The notes under the pieces: model-generated
Seen by the model: only the letters and a program-made list of their open reading frames with translations
Told to the model about the DNA's origin: nothing
Database searches by the model: none
Translations under genes and position numbers: made by a program
In this document: in pieces, positions 1-8,602 of the stretch
Layout of the letters: each line of letters begins with the position of its first letter
Position numbering within the stretch: position 1 is the stretch's first letter
Source of the DNA: Sphaeroforma arctica JP610
Lineage: Eukaryota; Opisthokonta; Ichthyosporea; Ichthyophonida
Length of the DNA: 20,666 nt
Reading direction: 5' to 3'
Assembly: GCF_001186125.1 (NCBI RefSeq)
Contig: NW_014039784.1
Coordinates: 1-20,666, forward strand

Positions 1-1
1 C

Positions 2-319
2 TTGATCTTTCCCAACTTAGACATGCATAAAACAAACATAGTAGTACGAGCTTCTTTGTGCAGAGGACTAATTGTGCAGGTGGTTAATATGAACTCGCAA
101 CCACGCAGTACCTCCACCAGTACTAGGACACCATCTTTAAAAGATCCATCGCCAGCCGGACTTAAACCGGTAACTATTCCTGTCGATTGCGAGCGTGCTG
201 AATCAAAGAGTCCCACGAATGCGAATAGTAACAGAAATACCCGAACTATGTGTTTGCCAATGCACGAGCTGCTATATAATAGAGCAGTCCCCCCTAAATT
301 TACTTTCATTGGAAGTTAA
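2..319 (+). CDS. Possible 3' exon or small ORF of unknown function
   Basis: An open frame runs from the left edge to a TAA at 317-319. From about 85 on, base composition is visibly more balanced than the AT-rich DNA after it. The translation there is rich in Ser, Thr, Pro, Asn and Arg, like a disordered protein tail, and an ATG at 90 would give about 76 residues. A CAG at 84-86 after a mixed stretch could be a splice acceptor. I recognise no domain. It could be the last exon of a gene to the left or a chance ORF; the call rests on composition only. Confidence 0.25.
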   Translation: MIFPNLDMHKTNIVVRASLCRGLIVQVVNMNSQPRSTSTSTRTPSLKDPSPAGLKPVTIPVDCERAESKSPTNANSNRNTRTMCLPMHELLYNRAVPPKFTFIGS

Positions 320-1260
320 AGAGAAAATACAGGCACAGGGGCTGATTTTGATGGTCAAATGTTGATAGTCTATAGTGATTGTAAAGGAAGGGAACTTTAT
401 ATCGTCGAAAGGTATTCAGTTGTTGGCTATTTTAGTAAATATTTATATATGTTCGAAATTTTTATACAAATATGCGTAGCCTTGGCTATGAAATGTCTAT
501 GTACTACGATCGGAGAAAATTGTGATAATATGACACCGAAGTCCACAGCTATTTACATATTTACGTAGTGCCGCTGAGGCCTGTGAGGCCGAGTCCGCTG
601 AGACCCTGAGATTTGACCAGACGCCTTTTTTGATGATTTAAAAATTCTCAGAGAATCTATTTTCCCCCCTTTTCATTTTTAGGGTTACCGCAGTGACCAA
701 TAGCAAGTCTAAAATTCATTTTTATGATTGCTTGCAAGTTGCAGCCTCCTTGCACTTCGCGTCGTTGCGTCTTGCGAGTTGTCAGTTGCGGCTTGTGCTA
801 ATCTCTGGTGTATGAAAGTGTTTTTTAATTAAAAAAAATAAAGAACAAATAGAAGGCCATAATGAAAGTGATGGTGACTTGAGTGGTGAGTGTAACGTGG
901 CCTGTCAGACTGTCACAGTGTCACAGTGTCACAGACTCACAGTCTCACGACTCACATTGTAGACGGGGCCACTTGGACCCAGGGCGCCTGGGCTTGGGGT
1001 GGACGGTAGACTCTCGTCAATACAGTAGAGGTGCTTCATCGGTATATATGAGTCACTCTCTACTCTATCTTAGAGTAGTAGTAGTCACTATAAATTAAAG
1101 TCAGTGGCCCAACAGCCCCAACTGTCACAAGTCACAACTTCATCGTTCTTGATTCTCATTTTGATGATAGTCGAAACTCGTAAAACTCTATAACCGATCC
1201 GCGTTGATGAGTCATCCCTTGATGTATTATAGTATCAGCTCCCTTTTTCACATTTACTCG
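320..1260. other. Non-coding AT-rich spacer with simple repeats
   Basis: No convincing gene is seen. Short ORFs on the forward strand (359-568, 883-1098) have the random composition of AT-rich or repeat DNA. Between about 905 and 955 lies a degenerate run built on CACAGTGT and CACAGTCT steps. TGAGTCA-type bZIP-like words occur near 1048 and 1207. Confidence 0.5.
905..957. repeat. Degenerate short tandem repeat (cacagtgt / cacagtct)
   Basis: Three to five imperfect 8- to 10-base steps containing CACAG follow one another, then grade into ACTCACAGTCTCAC. It looks like a slipped microsatellite. Confidence 0.55.
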
Positions 1261-1267
1261 GGAAACT

Positions 1268-1306
1268 CTATAATATTTTCTAAAAACAATACTAAAAATA
1301 TTATAG
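1268..1306. repeat. 12-bp perfect inverted repeat (hairpin)
   Basis: CTATAATATTTT at 1268-1279 is the exact reverse complement of AAAATATTATAG at 1295-1306, with a 15-base loop. It lies just before the telomere-like hairpin that starts at 1309. Confidence 0.65.
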
Positions 1307-1308
1307 TC

Positions 1309-1356
1309 AAGGGTTTTAGGGTTTAGAGCCCTAAAACCCTAAACCCTAAAACCCTT
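1309..1356. repeat. Telomere-like TTTAGGG/TTTTAGGG inverted repeat
   Basis: Two units of the G-rich strand (TTTTAGGG, TTTAG) at 1309-1328 face three CCCTAAA/CCCTAAAA units at 1329-1356. The arms 1309-1328 and 1337-1356 match at 19 of 20 positions. The words look like plant/algal-type telomere repeats in head-to-head arrangement. It may be an interstitial telomeric sequence left by a break repair or fusion, or a chance low-complexity palindrome; it is short. Confidence 0.5.
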
Positions 1357-1633
1357 CATAAATCTCAATTCTCAACAATTCTCAACTTTTCAACTCTCTA
1401 ATTTTTTTTAAAAACAAATATTTACACTTCGAGATAGGAGATGTAAACATCAAATACTGGACTTATTAACCCGGGAATTTTCCTATACAAATATATTGAA
1501 AGTGTACGACCATCAGTATGACCTATTTTCCACCAATAAAACCACATAGATTGTAGACACAGACTCATACTTTTTTCAATTTTATTTTATTTTATTTAAA
1601 AAAATAGTACGTATATTGTGTAAACCAGCCCAT

Positions 1634-2104
1634 TTATTGCACTTGTGTTAGTTCTTTGTCGGCTTTCAAAGCTCGACAGACGTTAGACACGGATAGTGTC
1701 GTACCATAAGCGTTCTCTAGCTTAGTAATCGCTTCCCCAGCAGTGTGAGTTCAAATCGTTCAATCTGTTTGATCAAGCCATTGACCTGTGGAGATTTTGT
1801 GGGATTCCCCTTTTCATTAACACAGTCCCATTCATTGTTTTTGCGTGGCATGAACCACGATATTGCCCTCTTATAGTACTGGATACCATTAGATCTTTTC
1901 AGTGTAGGTCTATCATTGGGCCCAGGTTCTTGAACTCCGAATGCAAGTTCACAAAAGTACCGGCACAAATCTTCTGGTTAGATGGCCAGAAGGATGTCTC
2001 TCAGTGCAATATTGTTGTCTTTAAGATTGACATGCTGACCAAAATTATAGTCCGGTCTAAGCCACCGTAAGAACTTACGGGTGATACTATCATATACTAT
2101 TATA
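1634..2104 (-). pseudogene. Tyrosine-recombinase-like (Crypton/DIRS-type) gene fragment, broken
   Basis: Reverse-strand translation shows a stretch with motifs such as PEDLCRYF, GVQEPGPNDRPT, ISWFMPRKNNEW and GNPTKSPQVNGLIK. From memory these resemble the N-terminal core-binding region of tyrosine-recombinase-like proteins common in protist and algal genomes, where the pattern FMP...W...GNPT-S-VN-LIK recurs. Only this part is recognisable. The fragment is interrupted at least twice and has no visible catalytic Arg/His/Tyr region. It sits inside the inverted-repeat-bounded unit. Family assignment is by pattern memory only. Confidence 0.4.
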
Positions 2105-2560
2105 TTTGAAGGGCTAGGCCTGACTATACTGCAGATTTGTGTGTGTGATTTGTGCGCGTGTATTCCTCAATATTTTATGTACGACCCAGTTTTTGTAAAA
2201 TTCCTTAAACGGTATATCCAGTTAATGTCATAGGCAGAGTTTACGATGTCCAACTGAATTCCGTCTGCAGCCAGAAAACAACGCGGGTCGCACAAAGTCG
2301 TAAAACCCGTACCTTAATTACGATCTGGCGTATGACCAGCCCGAGCAAAGTCAAGGATGTTCACCACCACGGAGTCGAAAAATATTACGACCTACGGATG
2401 GTAAATTTGTAATATATCAGTCTCAGGCACTCTAAGACCAATGGCAGGCTGCTGTGGACCTGTAGATCAAAATATATTACTGAAGAGTATGACCCCGGTC
2501 GTACGACCGAAACAATATAGAGGGTCTATGGTGGGTTATATATAGCTAGCGAGTCTGAAT

Positions 2561-2633
2561 GTGTATATCGGGTACCTCACATTCTCACTGGTATAAAAGG
2601 TACTGGTTAGAATATGAGGTACCCGAAATACAC
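2561..2633. repeat. Hairpin with 33-bp imperfect inverted arms
   Basis: The arm at 2561-2593 and the reverse complement of 2601-2633 agree at about 28 of 33 positions, centred on TCGGGTACCTCA, around a 7-base loop (TAAAAGG). It lies inside the inverted-repeat-bounded fossil and may be an internal palindrome, a nested small element, or a structured RNA. Confidence 0.7.
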
Positions 2634-2954
2634 GTGCAAATTCGCCATACATTAAAGTAGTATGCTATATTGCCAGGAAGGTCTGTTGGGTATGGATGGG
2701 CTTATATAATGTCTACGGGCGCCTAGTTTGACCCAGTTCTGGTACAAACTCGAATCTTTGATAACTTTTGAACCAATAGTCCAATCGGGATGAGATTAAA
2801 CATACGTTTATTACTCGTTAATACGAATAATTTGAGTCAACTATCTGCCAATGAAATAGATTTTTTTTAGTGTACCACTGGGTCAACCTCTATAGTAAAA
2901 AACCCCCGGGTTAATAAGTCCGATATTTGATGTTTGCCGCTCCTATTCTTGAAG

Positions 2955-4181
2955 ACATTTTTTTCTAAATAAATATTTAGGCCTTAGCTGATGAAGACAG
3001 TTCAAACTTCAATGACCGTCTTTTGTTTGTAACCCTTTTTATGTTCTATGCGTGTATTTTATGTGTTTCTGTATGTATCTCAGAAGGTTAAGAAATTTAT
3101 TTATTTTTTAGATACAATCAAAACACTCTTCTGAAGTTCTGTGTTCTTTTTCTCAATCTCAGAGTGTTTATTTTTTTACTTTTTTTTATATACATATGTA
3201 TGTATACAGTACAGTGCATACGTTGTACATATATAAAATTATATTATTTTTAAACAAAATACATACTGAATTACTGATTACTGAACTCTGAACTCTAAAT
3301 ACCACTAGTCTGAACTCTGAAGTTCTGAACTCTGCTGATCTCATCGGAGTATAAGATTTTTTCTTTTCTTTTTTGTCTTTACTCAAGAGAGTCTCGGGCT
3401 CTCAGCTCGCGCCATGTCACATTCCAACGATTGGTCATAAGCTTGATGAAGTTCTCGAGTATCGACTTACAGTCAGAGGCGCCATACATGATGACTCTTA
3501 TTGGATACTAACCTCTCTCACTTAAAAGTCAAGTACGCTTCCTGAGATCTTCTAATGAGGTTACTTTACTTCGTATCCAATGAAACCTCGATTATATCGG
3601 CTAAATCCGAAATCCAGACGATATATATACTAAAATGAATATACGATGCAATGATTGGCCTATTTGATTTTTTAGGATAGGCTAGAAGAAAAATCGATTT
3701 ATAACCAAAAGTCCAAAATATTTATACCTAAAAGTTCAAAACTCTAAAATAAATTAGAGAACATATTCATACTTCCGAAGAAGTATATTTATTTTTATAT
3801 TTATTTATTTTAAATCTATTGCTTACTTTTTTTTTATTTAGATAATAATAAAAACAAAAGTTGAACGTATTCAATTTTATTTTTACATTTGTTGTACAAC
3901 ACAATCAAATATGGACTTGAGAAGTTGAGTCTGAGAGAGACTCCCAATAAACTTTAGGATGGCCTTTAGACTTTTTTAAGACTTTAGGACTAAGTTTAGG
4001 GTCTCCGAAACAGACTCTCCACCTACATGATTTCTTTCTAGATCCCCGAGTCGACCCGAGTCCAGGACTCTGGGACGCGTATTTCATATATTCAGCTGCC
4101 ACTTGAAACTGAATATGTTCCCCGAGTCCGACTCAGGCCCCAACACGTCCAGGGATTGTTTGTACTTTGTAGTGTGGAGCC
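2955..4181. other. AT-rich intergenic DNA with short repeats
   Basis: No gene is supported. Around 3282-3335 the word TGAACTCTG occurs three times. A/T homopolymer-rich stretches lie at 3170-3190 and 3780-3900. From about 3927 the composition changes and GAGTC/GACTC words cluster (separate entry). Confidence 0.5.
3927..4134. promoter_or_regulatory. Cluster of eight GAGTC/GACTC words upstream of the sulfur gene
   Basis: GAGTC or its complement GACTC starts at 3927, 3939, 4013, 4048, 4058, 4066, 4124 and 4130. Some pairs form short palindromes; 4055-4074 is a near-perfect 20-base palindrome around GAGTCCAGGACTC. The cluster lies 140-350 bases before the start codon and just upstream of the TATA box. 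GAGTC is half of the bZIP (AP-1/GCN4-type) site TGAGTCA, so a regulatory role is plausible but inferred. Similar words also occur less densely further left. Confidence 0.4.
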
Positions 4182-4189
4182 TATATAAA
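4182..4189 (+). promoter_or_regulatory. TATA box of the persulfide dioxygenase-rhodanese gene
   Basis: TATATAAA lies 84 bases upstream of the chosen ATG. With the usual 25-30 base spacing, transcription would start near 4210-4220, giving a 5' leader of about 55-60 bases. Confidence 0.5.
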
Positions 4190-4272
4190 CAAGATTGCTT
4201 CGCACTTTGCCATCAATACCACATATTTTAAAGAAAAGGAGGATAACGTACATTGTACATATATATTGCAAT

Positions 4273-5802
4273 ATGACTAACGCGCTCGAGGACCTATACT
4301 TCAAACCGTACTATCTAGGTTGTCTAGCGCATGCCTCTTACCTTCTGTGCCACAAAGGCAAGGCTTTCGTGATTGACCCCCGGCGCGATGTAGACGAGTA
4401 CATATCCGACGCCAAGGCGGTGGGCTGTACAATTGCGGGTGTATTTGAAACACACACACATGCAGACTTTGTTTCCGGCCACGTAGAGCTCAAGTTTAAG
4501 TCGGGTGCTGATATATATATATCTGGCGAGACCGAGGTAGGGTACGAGCACGTTGGGCTCAAGGATAATCAAGTTGTTGAGCTGTCCGAAGATTACTCGT
4601 TGAGAGCTATGCATACACCTGGGCACACGCCCGATAGTATGACTTTTGTGTTGCAGCAGAGACAAGCTGGGGGTAAAGCACGGGATATCAAAGCTTTCAC
4701 TGGTGATACCTTGTTCATTGGGGACTGTGGTAGACCTGATCTGCTAGGTAGTATTGGTTGGACAGCCACAGACCTGGCCACCATGCTGTATAAATCGTTA
4801 AATGAACGTGTTATGTCCTTAGATGATGACGTAGAGGTTTGGCCAGCACATGGAGCCGGATCTGCGTGTGGAAAAGCTCTGAGTGATGACCGCAGCAGTA
4901 CTATAGGCAAAGAAAGAGTTACAAACCCCGCTATTGAGTGTGATACGCTGGAAAAGTTCATCGAATACGCGACTTCTGGTCAACCACATAAGCCCCAGTA
5001 CTTTGCACACAGCGTGGCTATGAACAAGAGTGCGGACCCTGAGACTATTGACAATCTCAAGGAGAAGGTGAAACATATGAGTGTTGACGAAGTGCACGAC
5101 GCTATGCACAACAGCACTCAAGCGACCTATGTGCTAGACGTCCGACCGGCTGAAGAATTTGCACAGGCACATATACCTCAAAGCATGTCATTTTGGCTGG
5201 GATCTCCTGAGGGAGTGGAGGTTAAAGCGGAAGACGGTATGTTTGCATCGTGGGTGGGTACCATGATGGCCCACGACCGAAATATCATCATAGTTGCGTC
5301 GCAGGGGCGGAGTGACGAGGCCATCACACGCTTGGCGAGAATTGGCTATCACAATGTTATGGGCGTGCTGAAGGGCGGCATCGACAGTTGGGCCGAGAGT
5401 GGAAGGGCATTAGATAGTTTCTCTAGGAAAGAAGCTAGCGAGCTTAAGCAATTTTTTGCAGACGGGAGTCGTGTGATAGACGTGCGTACAGAACCGGAAT
5501 TCTCTATCCAGCATTATAATGGTTCGATCAATCTACCTACCGCCGACTTACTGAGTGTGACGGCAAACAAATTAACACAGGGTCAGAAGTATGTCACATA
5601 TTGTCAGAGTGGATTCCGGTCGATGATTGCGGCCACCTTCTTGCGAAGGGCAGGCTTTGATGTGGTTGATGTGCGAGGTGGATTTGATAGTATCATTGAG
5701 GTTGTGAGCGAGGATGAAATTTCTGCTGAAGTTCTGTGTCCTCGTAAGCAGAAATTGTTGGAAGAAAAGCTTAAGAATGAGCTTGAAGTGGCGAAAGCGT
5801 AG
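4273..5802 (+). CDS. Persulfide dioxygenase-rhodanese fusion (CstB/PRF type)
   Basis: Intact 509-residue, single-exon gene. Residues 1 to about 240 are a metallo-beta-lactamase-fold persulfide dioxygenase, with HTHADFVSGH at 61-70, TPGHTPDS at 115-122, GDTLFIGDCGR at 144-154 and WPAHGAGSACG at 190-200. By family analogy His61, His118 and Asp145 bind the iron, and Cys199 matches the extra Cys of CstB. A first rhodanese domain (about 265-385) has VASQGRSDE where the active-site Cys loop should be, so it is probably inactive. The second (about 387-480) has the active loop CQSGFRS with Cys444. The family oxidises glutathione or other low-molecular-weight persulfide to sulfite and moves sulfane sulfur, yielding thiosulfate. 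The three-domain order matches bacterial PRF/CstB proteins; animal ETHE1 has only the dioxygenase. ATG 4273 starts at the conserved N-terminus; no earlier in-frame ATG exists. The absence of introns beside an intron-dense neighbour suggests bacterial origin. Confidence 0.93.
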   Translation: MTNALEDLYFKPYYLGCLAHASYLLCHKGKAFVIDPRRDVDEYISDAKAVGCTIAGVFETHTHADFVSGHVELKFKSGADIYISGETEVGYEHVGLKDNQVVELSEDYSLRAMHTPGHTPDSMTFVLQQRQAGGKARDIKAFTGDTLFIGDCGRPDLLGSIGWTATDLATMLYKSLNERVMSLDDDVEVWPAHGAGSACGKALSDDRSSTIGKERVTNPAIECDTLEKFIEYATSGQPHKPQYFAHSVAMNKSADPETIDNLKEKVKHMSVDEVHDAMHNSTQATYVLDVRPAEEFAQAHIPQSMSFWLGSPEGVEVKAEDGMFASWVGTMMAHDRNIIIVASQGRSDEAITRLARIGYHNVMGVLKGGIDSWAESGRALDSFSRKEASELKQFFADGSRVIDVRTEPEFSIQHYNGSINLPTADLLSVTANKLTQGQKYVTYCQSGFRSMIAATFLRRAGFDVVDVRGGFDSIIEVVSEDEISAEVLCPRKQKLLEEKLKNELEVAKA

Positions 5803-5895
5803 AAGGATCGAAAAACTGTGAGATTGAGCAATGTATGGGTATTGTTAACAAAGTTGATATTTGTAATGTATTCGCCTGATGTGCCCGAAATTAGA

Positions 5896-5901
5896 ATTAA
5901 A
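5896..5901 (+). terminator. Probable poly(A) signal ATTAAA
   Basis: The common variant ATTAAA lies 94 bases after the TAG stop, followed by A-rich then GT-rich sequence (TATTTGTAATCC, GTGCTGTGTGCATGTGTC), as expected downstream of a cleavage site. Confidence 0.45.
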
Positions 5902-6525
5902 AAAACTTAGAGAAACCCAGTATTTGTAATCCGTGCTGTGTGCATGTGTCACATATTCACTGGAACCGGGGTATTAGAGCAACTCGAGAATTGGATGCGG
6001 GCAAAAATAAGAGACGTGATATAGTTTTCTGAGAGTTTCTAGGAATCATTACACTCAGTTCTAAGCGTGCGTCGAAACTCAATCAGCAGTGCAGAACAGA
6101 GTGTTCCTTTTGAATTATCACATAGTGGTTGAAGTTGATTCTATTTATTTATTTTTCATGTATATCACTGCGATCATATTCGTTTCACTCCCTTTAAGTT
6201 GCCATTTCAGCTATCAGATATGGCAAGCTCACAAGATCAAGTCCACACTTGAAGCTTGCTTTTGACTGCGAACCCAATACTGTCAAAAAAGTACTTTTCG
6301 TCAAAATCGCGATCAATCCCTGCCCTATTTTGAACAACGATCTGACGATCTTAGTGTGACAATTTATGTTTTTTCCTGAGACACCGTCGTCATCGTCATT
6401 TACGTGATGCCCAGTTGAAATAATTGTCCATTCACCAAAGCAACTTTGTTAAATCTTTTCGTAGGTATCTCGCATATTCAGACTAAAATCGAAATCAACA
6501 GTACATAATTAATTTCGGCGTACTA
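5902..6525. other. Convergent intergenic region
   Basis: This separates the 3' ends of the forward sulfur gene and the reverse RasGEF gene. I see no ORF, tRNA or repeat. On the reverse strand no canonical AATAAA is evident soon after the RasGEF stop, so the 3' end of that gene is not placed. Confidence 0.5.
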
Positions 6526-8602
6526 TTATTCTCCACCGCCGGATACCTTTCGCTCGTGCATGTGCTCTGCCGCATTGTCTCTGTTCACGGCTTCGGTCAG
6601 TAGACGCTTCAGTCGAGTGACATCCCGCATCACCTCCCACATTTCGTCCACCAAATTATTTCGCTTCCTATTTCTCTCTCGCTCGCGTTCGTGTTTGGCC
6701 TTGATCCCGTGAGAAGTATGATGTCTATGGATGGATGAGCAACATATGTAGCATACATCATGAATATCGTGAAAATCATTGCGAACGGCAAGATTCGTCG
6801 TGAAGCCGCCATTGACAGGCAATATGGACTGCAGTGGAACTGCCAAAAATTTAAAAGTCACAATCTCTAATTTCATCTTTAGCGTGTATATTCGTCGCAT
6901 TAGTGCACAACCAAGCACACTACGATAGACGAGTCAGACGCGTATGTCTACCCACAACAACAATCCTCAGCATCCTCGTAAGCATACGATGCTAGCACAC
7001 TGAGCATCCACTTACTTGAGTGTTTCATTACCGCCCGCTCCAAAAGCAGGAATTGAAGGTGATGCGATGCTGGAGAATTCACTGTTGTCCGTTGTCAGGC
7101 TCATACACGTTTTTAGTTGCTGCTGCGTGGATGAAGAGACCGGCCTTATGCTATAGTCTGGGCGAAGGTTGTCGGCCTCCGCTGCATTTGGCCCCTGGGG
7201 GTGGGATACTGTGACTGTGCGTAGTAGTCCATTTGATTTTACTTTGGCAGTCGAAGGATCTAGATTGTACGTGGGGAACACATATATAGAAAAATACATT
7301 TGTATTACATAGCGAATTCGAGTCTCTAGAACTGAAAGGATAACCAGGTGGAAACGACCCAACATGTAAAAGAGATTGCACACAGGATTAGTCCCGATAT
7401 GAGAGAATTTGAGTATGACATACTATACTACACGAGTACATCTGTTTTCACTTAGTTTCTCAACAACTATGAACAATTAATAATGTGATTGTATATCCAA
7501 AAAAATATTTGGTGGCGACATAATCAATTATACAATTCAACCTACAGTACGTGGCCACAGTATTGATAGTATACGAAAGAATCGGTAACCCAATTAATAA
7601 TGTGATTGTATATCCAAAAAAATATTTGGTGGCGACGTAATCAATTATACAATTCAACCTACAGTACGTGGCCACAGTATTGATAGTATACCAAAGCACG
7701 GAGTACCATTAGGTATACTAAACACTATTGAAGATATCTAAGGTATCTGTATATCAACTCTCTATGATACACACATAGTTACATCATGTTTAGGAAATGG
7801 GTGATTCAGACACAATCTAGTTTATAATAAAGCCTGTGTATGATTGTAGATACGCAAAAACTTTCAGTTCCGGGCGTGCGAGCTCCCAATAATTCAAGCA
7901 TATTATATAAACGTAAGCCGTTCTCATAGTACATATACACCTGCGTGAGACTATAGAGTCCCAACATCTTCGCACAAACGAGCCGAGCTAACAGATACGA
8001 GTGATTTGTACAGTGAGCATTGTTTTAACTTCAGTGCGTGGCTGAAGGCAGAAGTGGTGCGAATATCGTGCGTGGGGTTCATCTCTTGTGTCGGATTGTG
8101 GGCTGCAAAACGAGATTTTCATAAATATTGTCGCACTGAGGCGTTGCCAGATTGAAATCGTTTATCCATAGCAAGTAATACTATAACTTGCTACAGCCAA
8201 TTATCCTTTATAGAGTACCTCGACCAACAAGTGATAGTTCTCGAATCTATCTCAGATTGGCATTGAGCATTAAAACGCACGACATCCACACAAATACGTG
8301 TCACAACGACGCACAACTCTGTTCCTTTTCACGCCGACTACCACTCGGCGGAGATTGTAGCTTGAAACAAACCCGCAGTGACATACCTTCATACAAACTT
8401 GTACTGCTATTGTTCTGTCCAGTAGCTGAGTTTGCGTCTCGTCTAACAGCTTTGGCCGCTATCTCACTTTGCAGTCTGTCGAGCGTATCAGTTTTACGCA
8501 TCAGGATCACTCGAATTTCGAAAGCCGTTGCGTTCTCATCCATGCCCAACCGAGTCAGTGAGGATGTGCGCTGCATTATACCGGGGGTGGGGGTGGGGTG
8601 GC
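6526..8602 (-). CDS. C-terminal tail exons of the RasGEF gene
   Basis: Exons 8602-8387, 7259-7016 and 6724-6526 follow the catalytic domain in phase. The first encodes a likely helical stretch (ENATAFEIRVILMRKTDTL). The second is Ser/Thr/Pro-rich and disordered. The last has a charged segment (KHERERERNRKRN) followed by a short amphipathic helix (MWEVMRDVTRLKRLLTEAV), probably a coiled coil, and ends SGGGE then TAA. The second exon has two usable acceptors: TCTAG before 7259 and TTTCAG before 7331. The upstream one adds 24 in-frame residues. These regions may bind lipids or partners; no known domain is recognised. Confidence 0.7.

Larger units (their letters stand above)
1427..2954. mobile_element. 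Fossil element bounded by ~49-bp inverted repeats, with recombinase fragment
   Basis: The sequence at 1427-1475 and the reverse complement of 2905-2954 share roughly 85 percent identity over about 49 bases. The shared core is GACTTATTAACCCGGG with AAACATCAAATA further out. Between them lies about 1.4 kb holding a recombinase-like coding fragment on the reverse strand and a strong hairpin. I saw no clear target-site duplication. Inverted ends plus a tyrosine-recombinase-like protein would suit a DIRS-like remnant or a Crypton-like DNA transposon carried in an inverted-repeat unit; I cannot decide. It is broken, short, and clearly old. Confidence 0.5.

Noticed and set aside
359-568. 69-codon forward ORF with hydrophobic stretches
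   Set aside because: It lies in AT-rich DNA where Phe/Ile/Tyr-rich chance ORFs are expected, and has no supporting signal.
3186-3386. 66-codon reverse ORF with a Lys-rich start
   Set aside because: It arises from A/T homopolymers and a short TGAACTCTG repeat and has no protein-like features.
4324-5831. Several reverse ORFs of 74-122 codons across the sulfur gene
   Set aside because: They are antisense shadows of the intact dioxygenase-rhodanese frame.
6630-6812. Hydrophobic 60-codon reverse ORF suggesting a membrane segment at the RasGEF C-terminus
   Set aside because: The acceptor before 6724 with matching phase gives the charged coiled-coil ending instead, which fits a soluble exchange factor better, though the other acceptor (CTGCAG near 6830) is also in phase.
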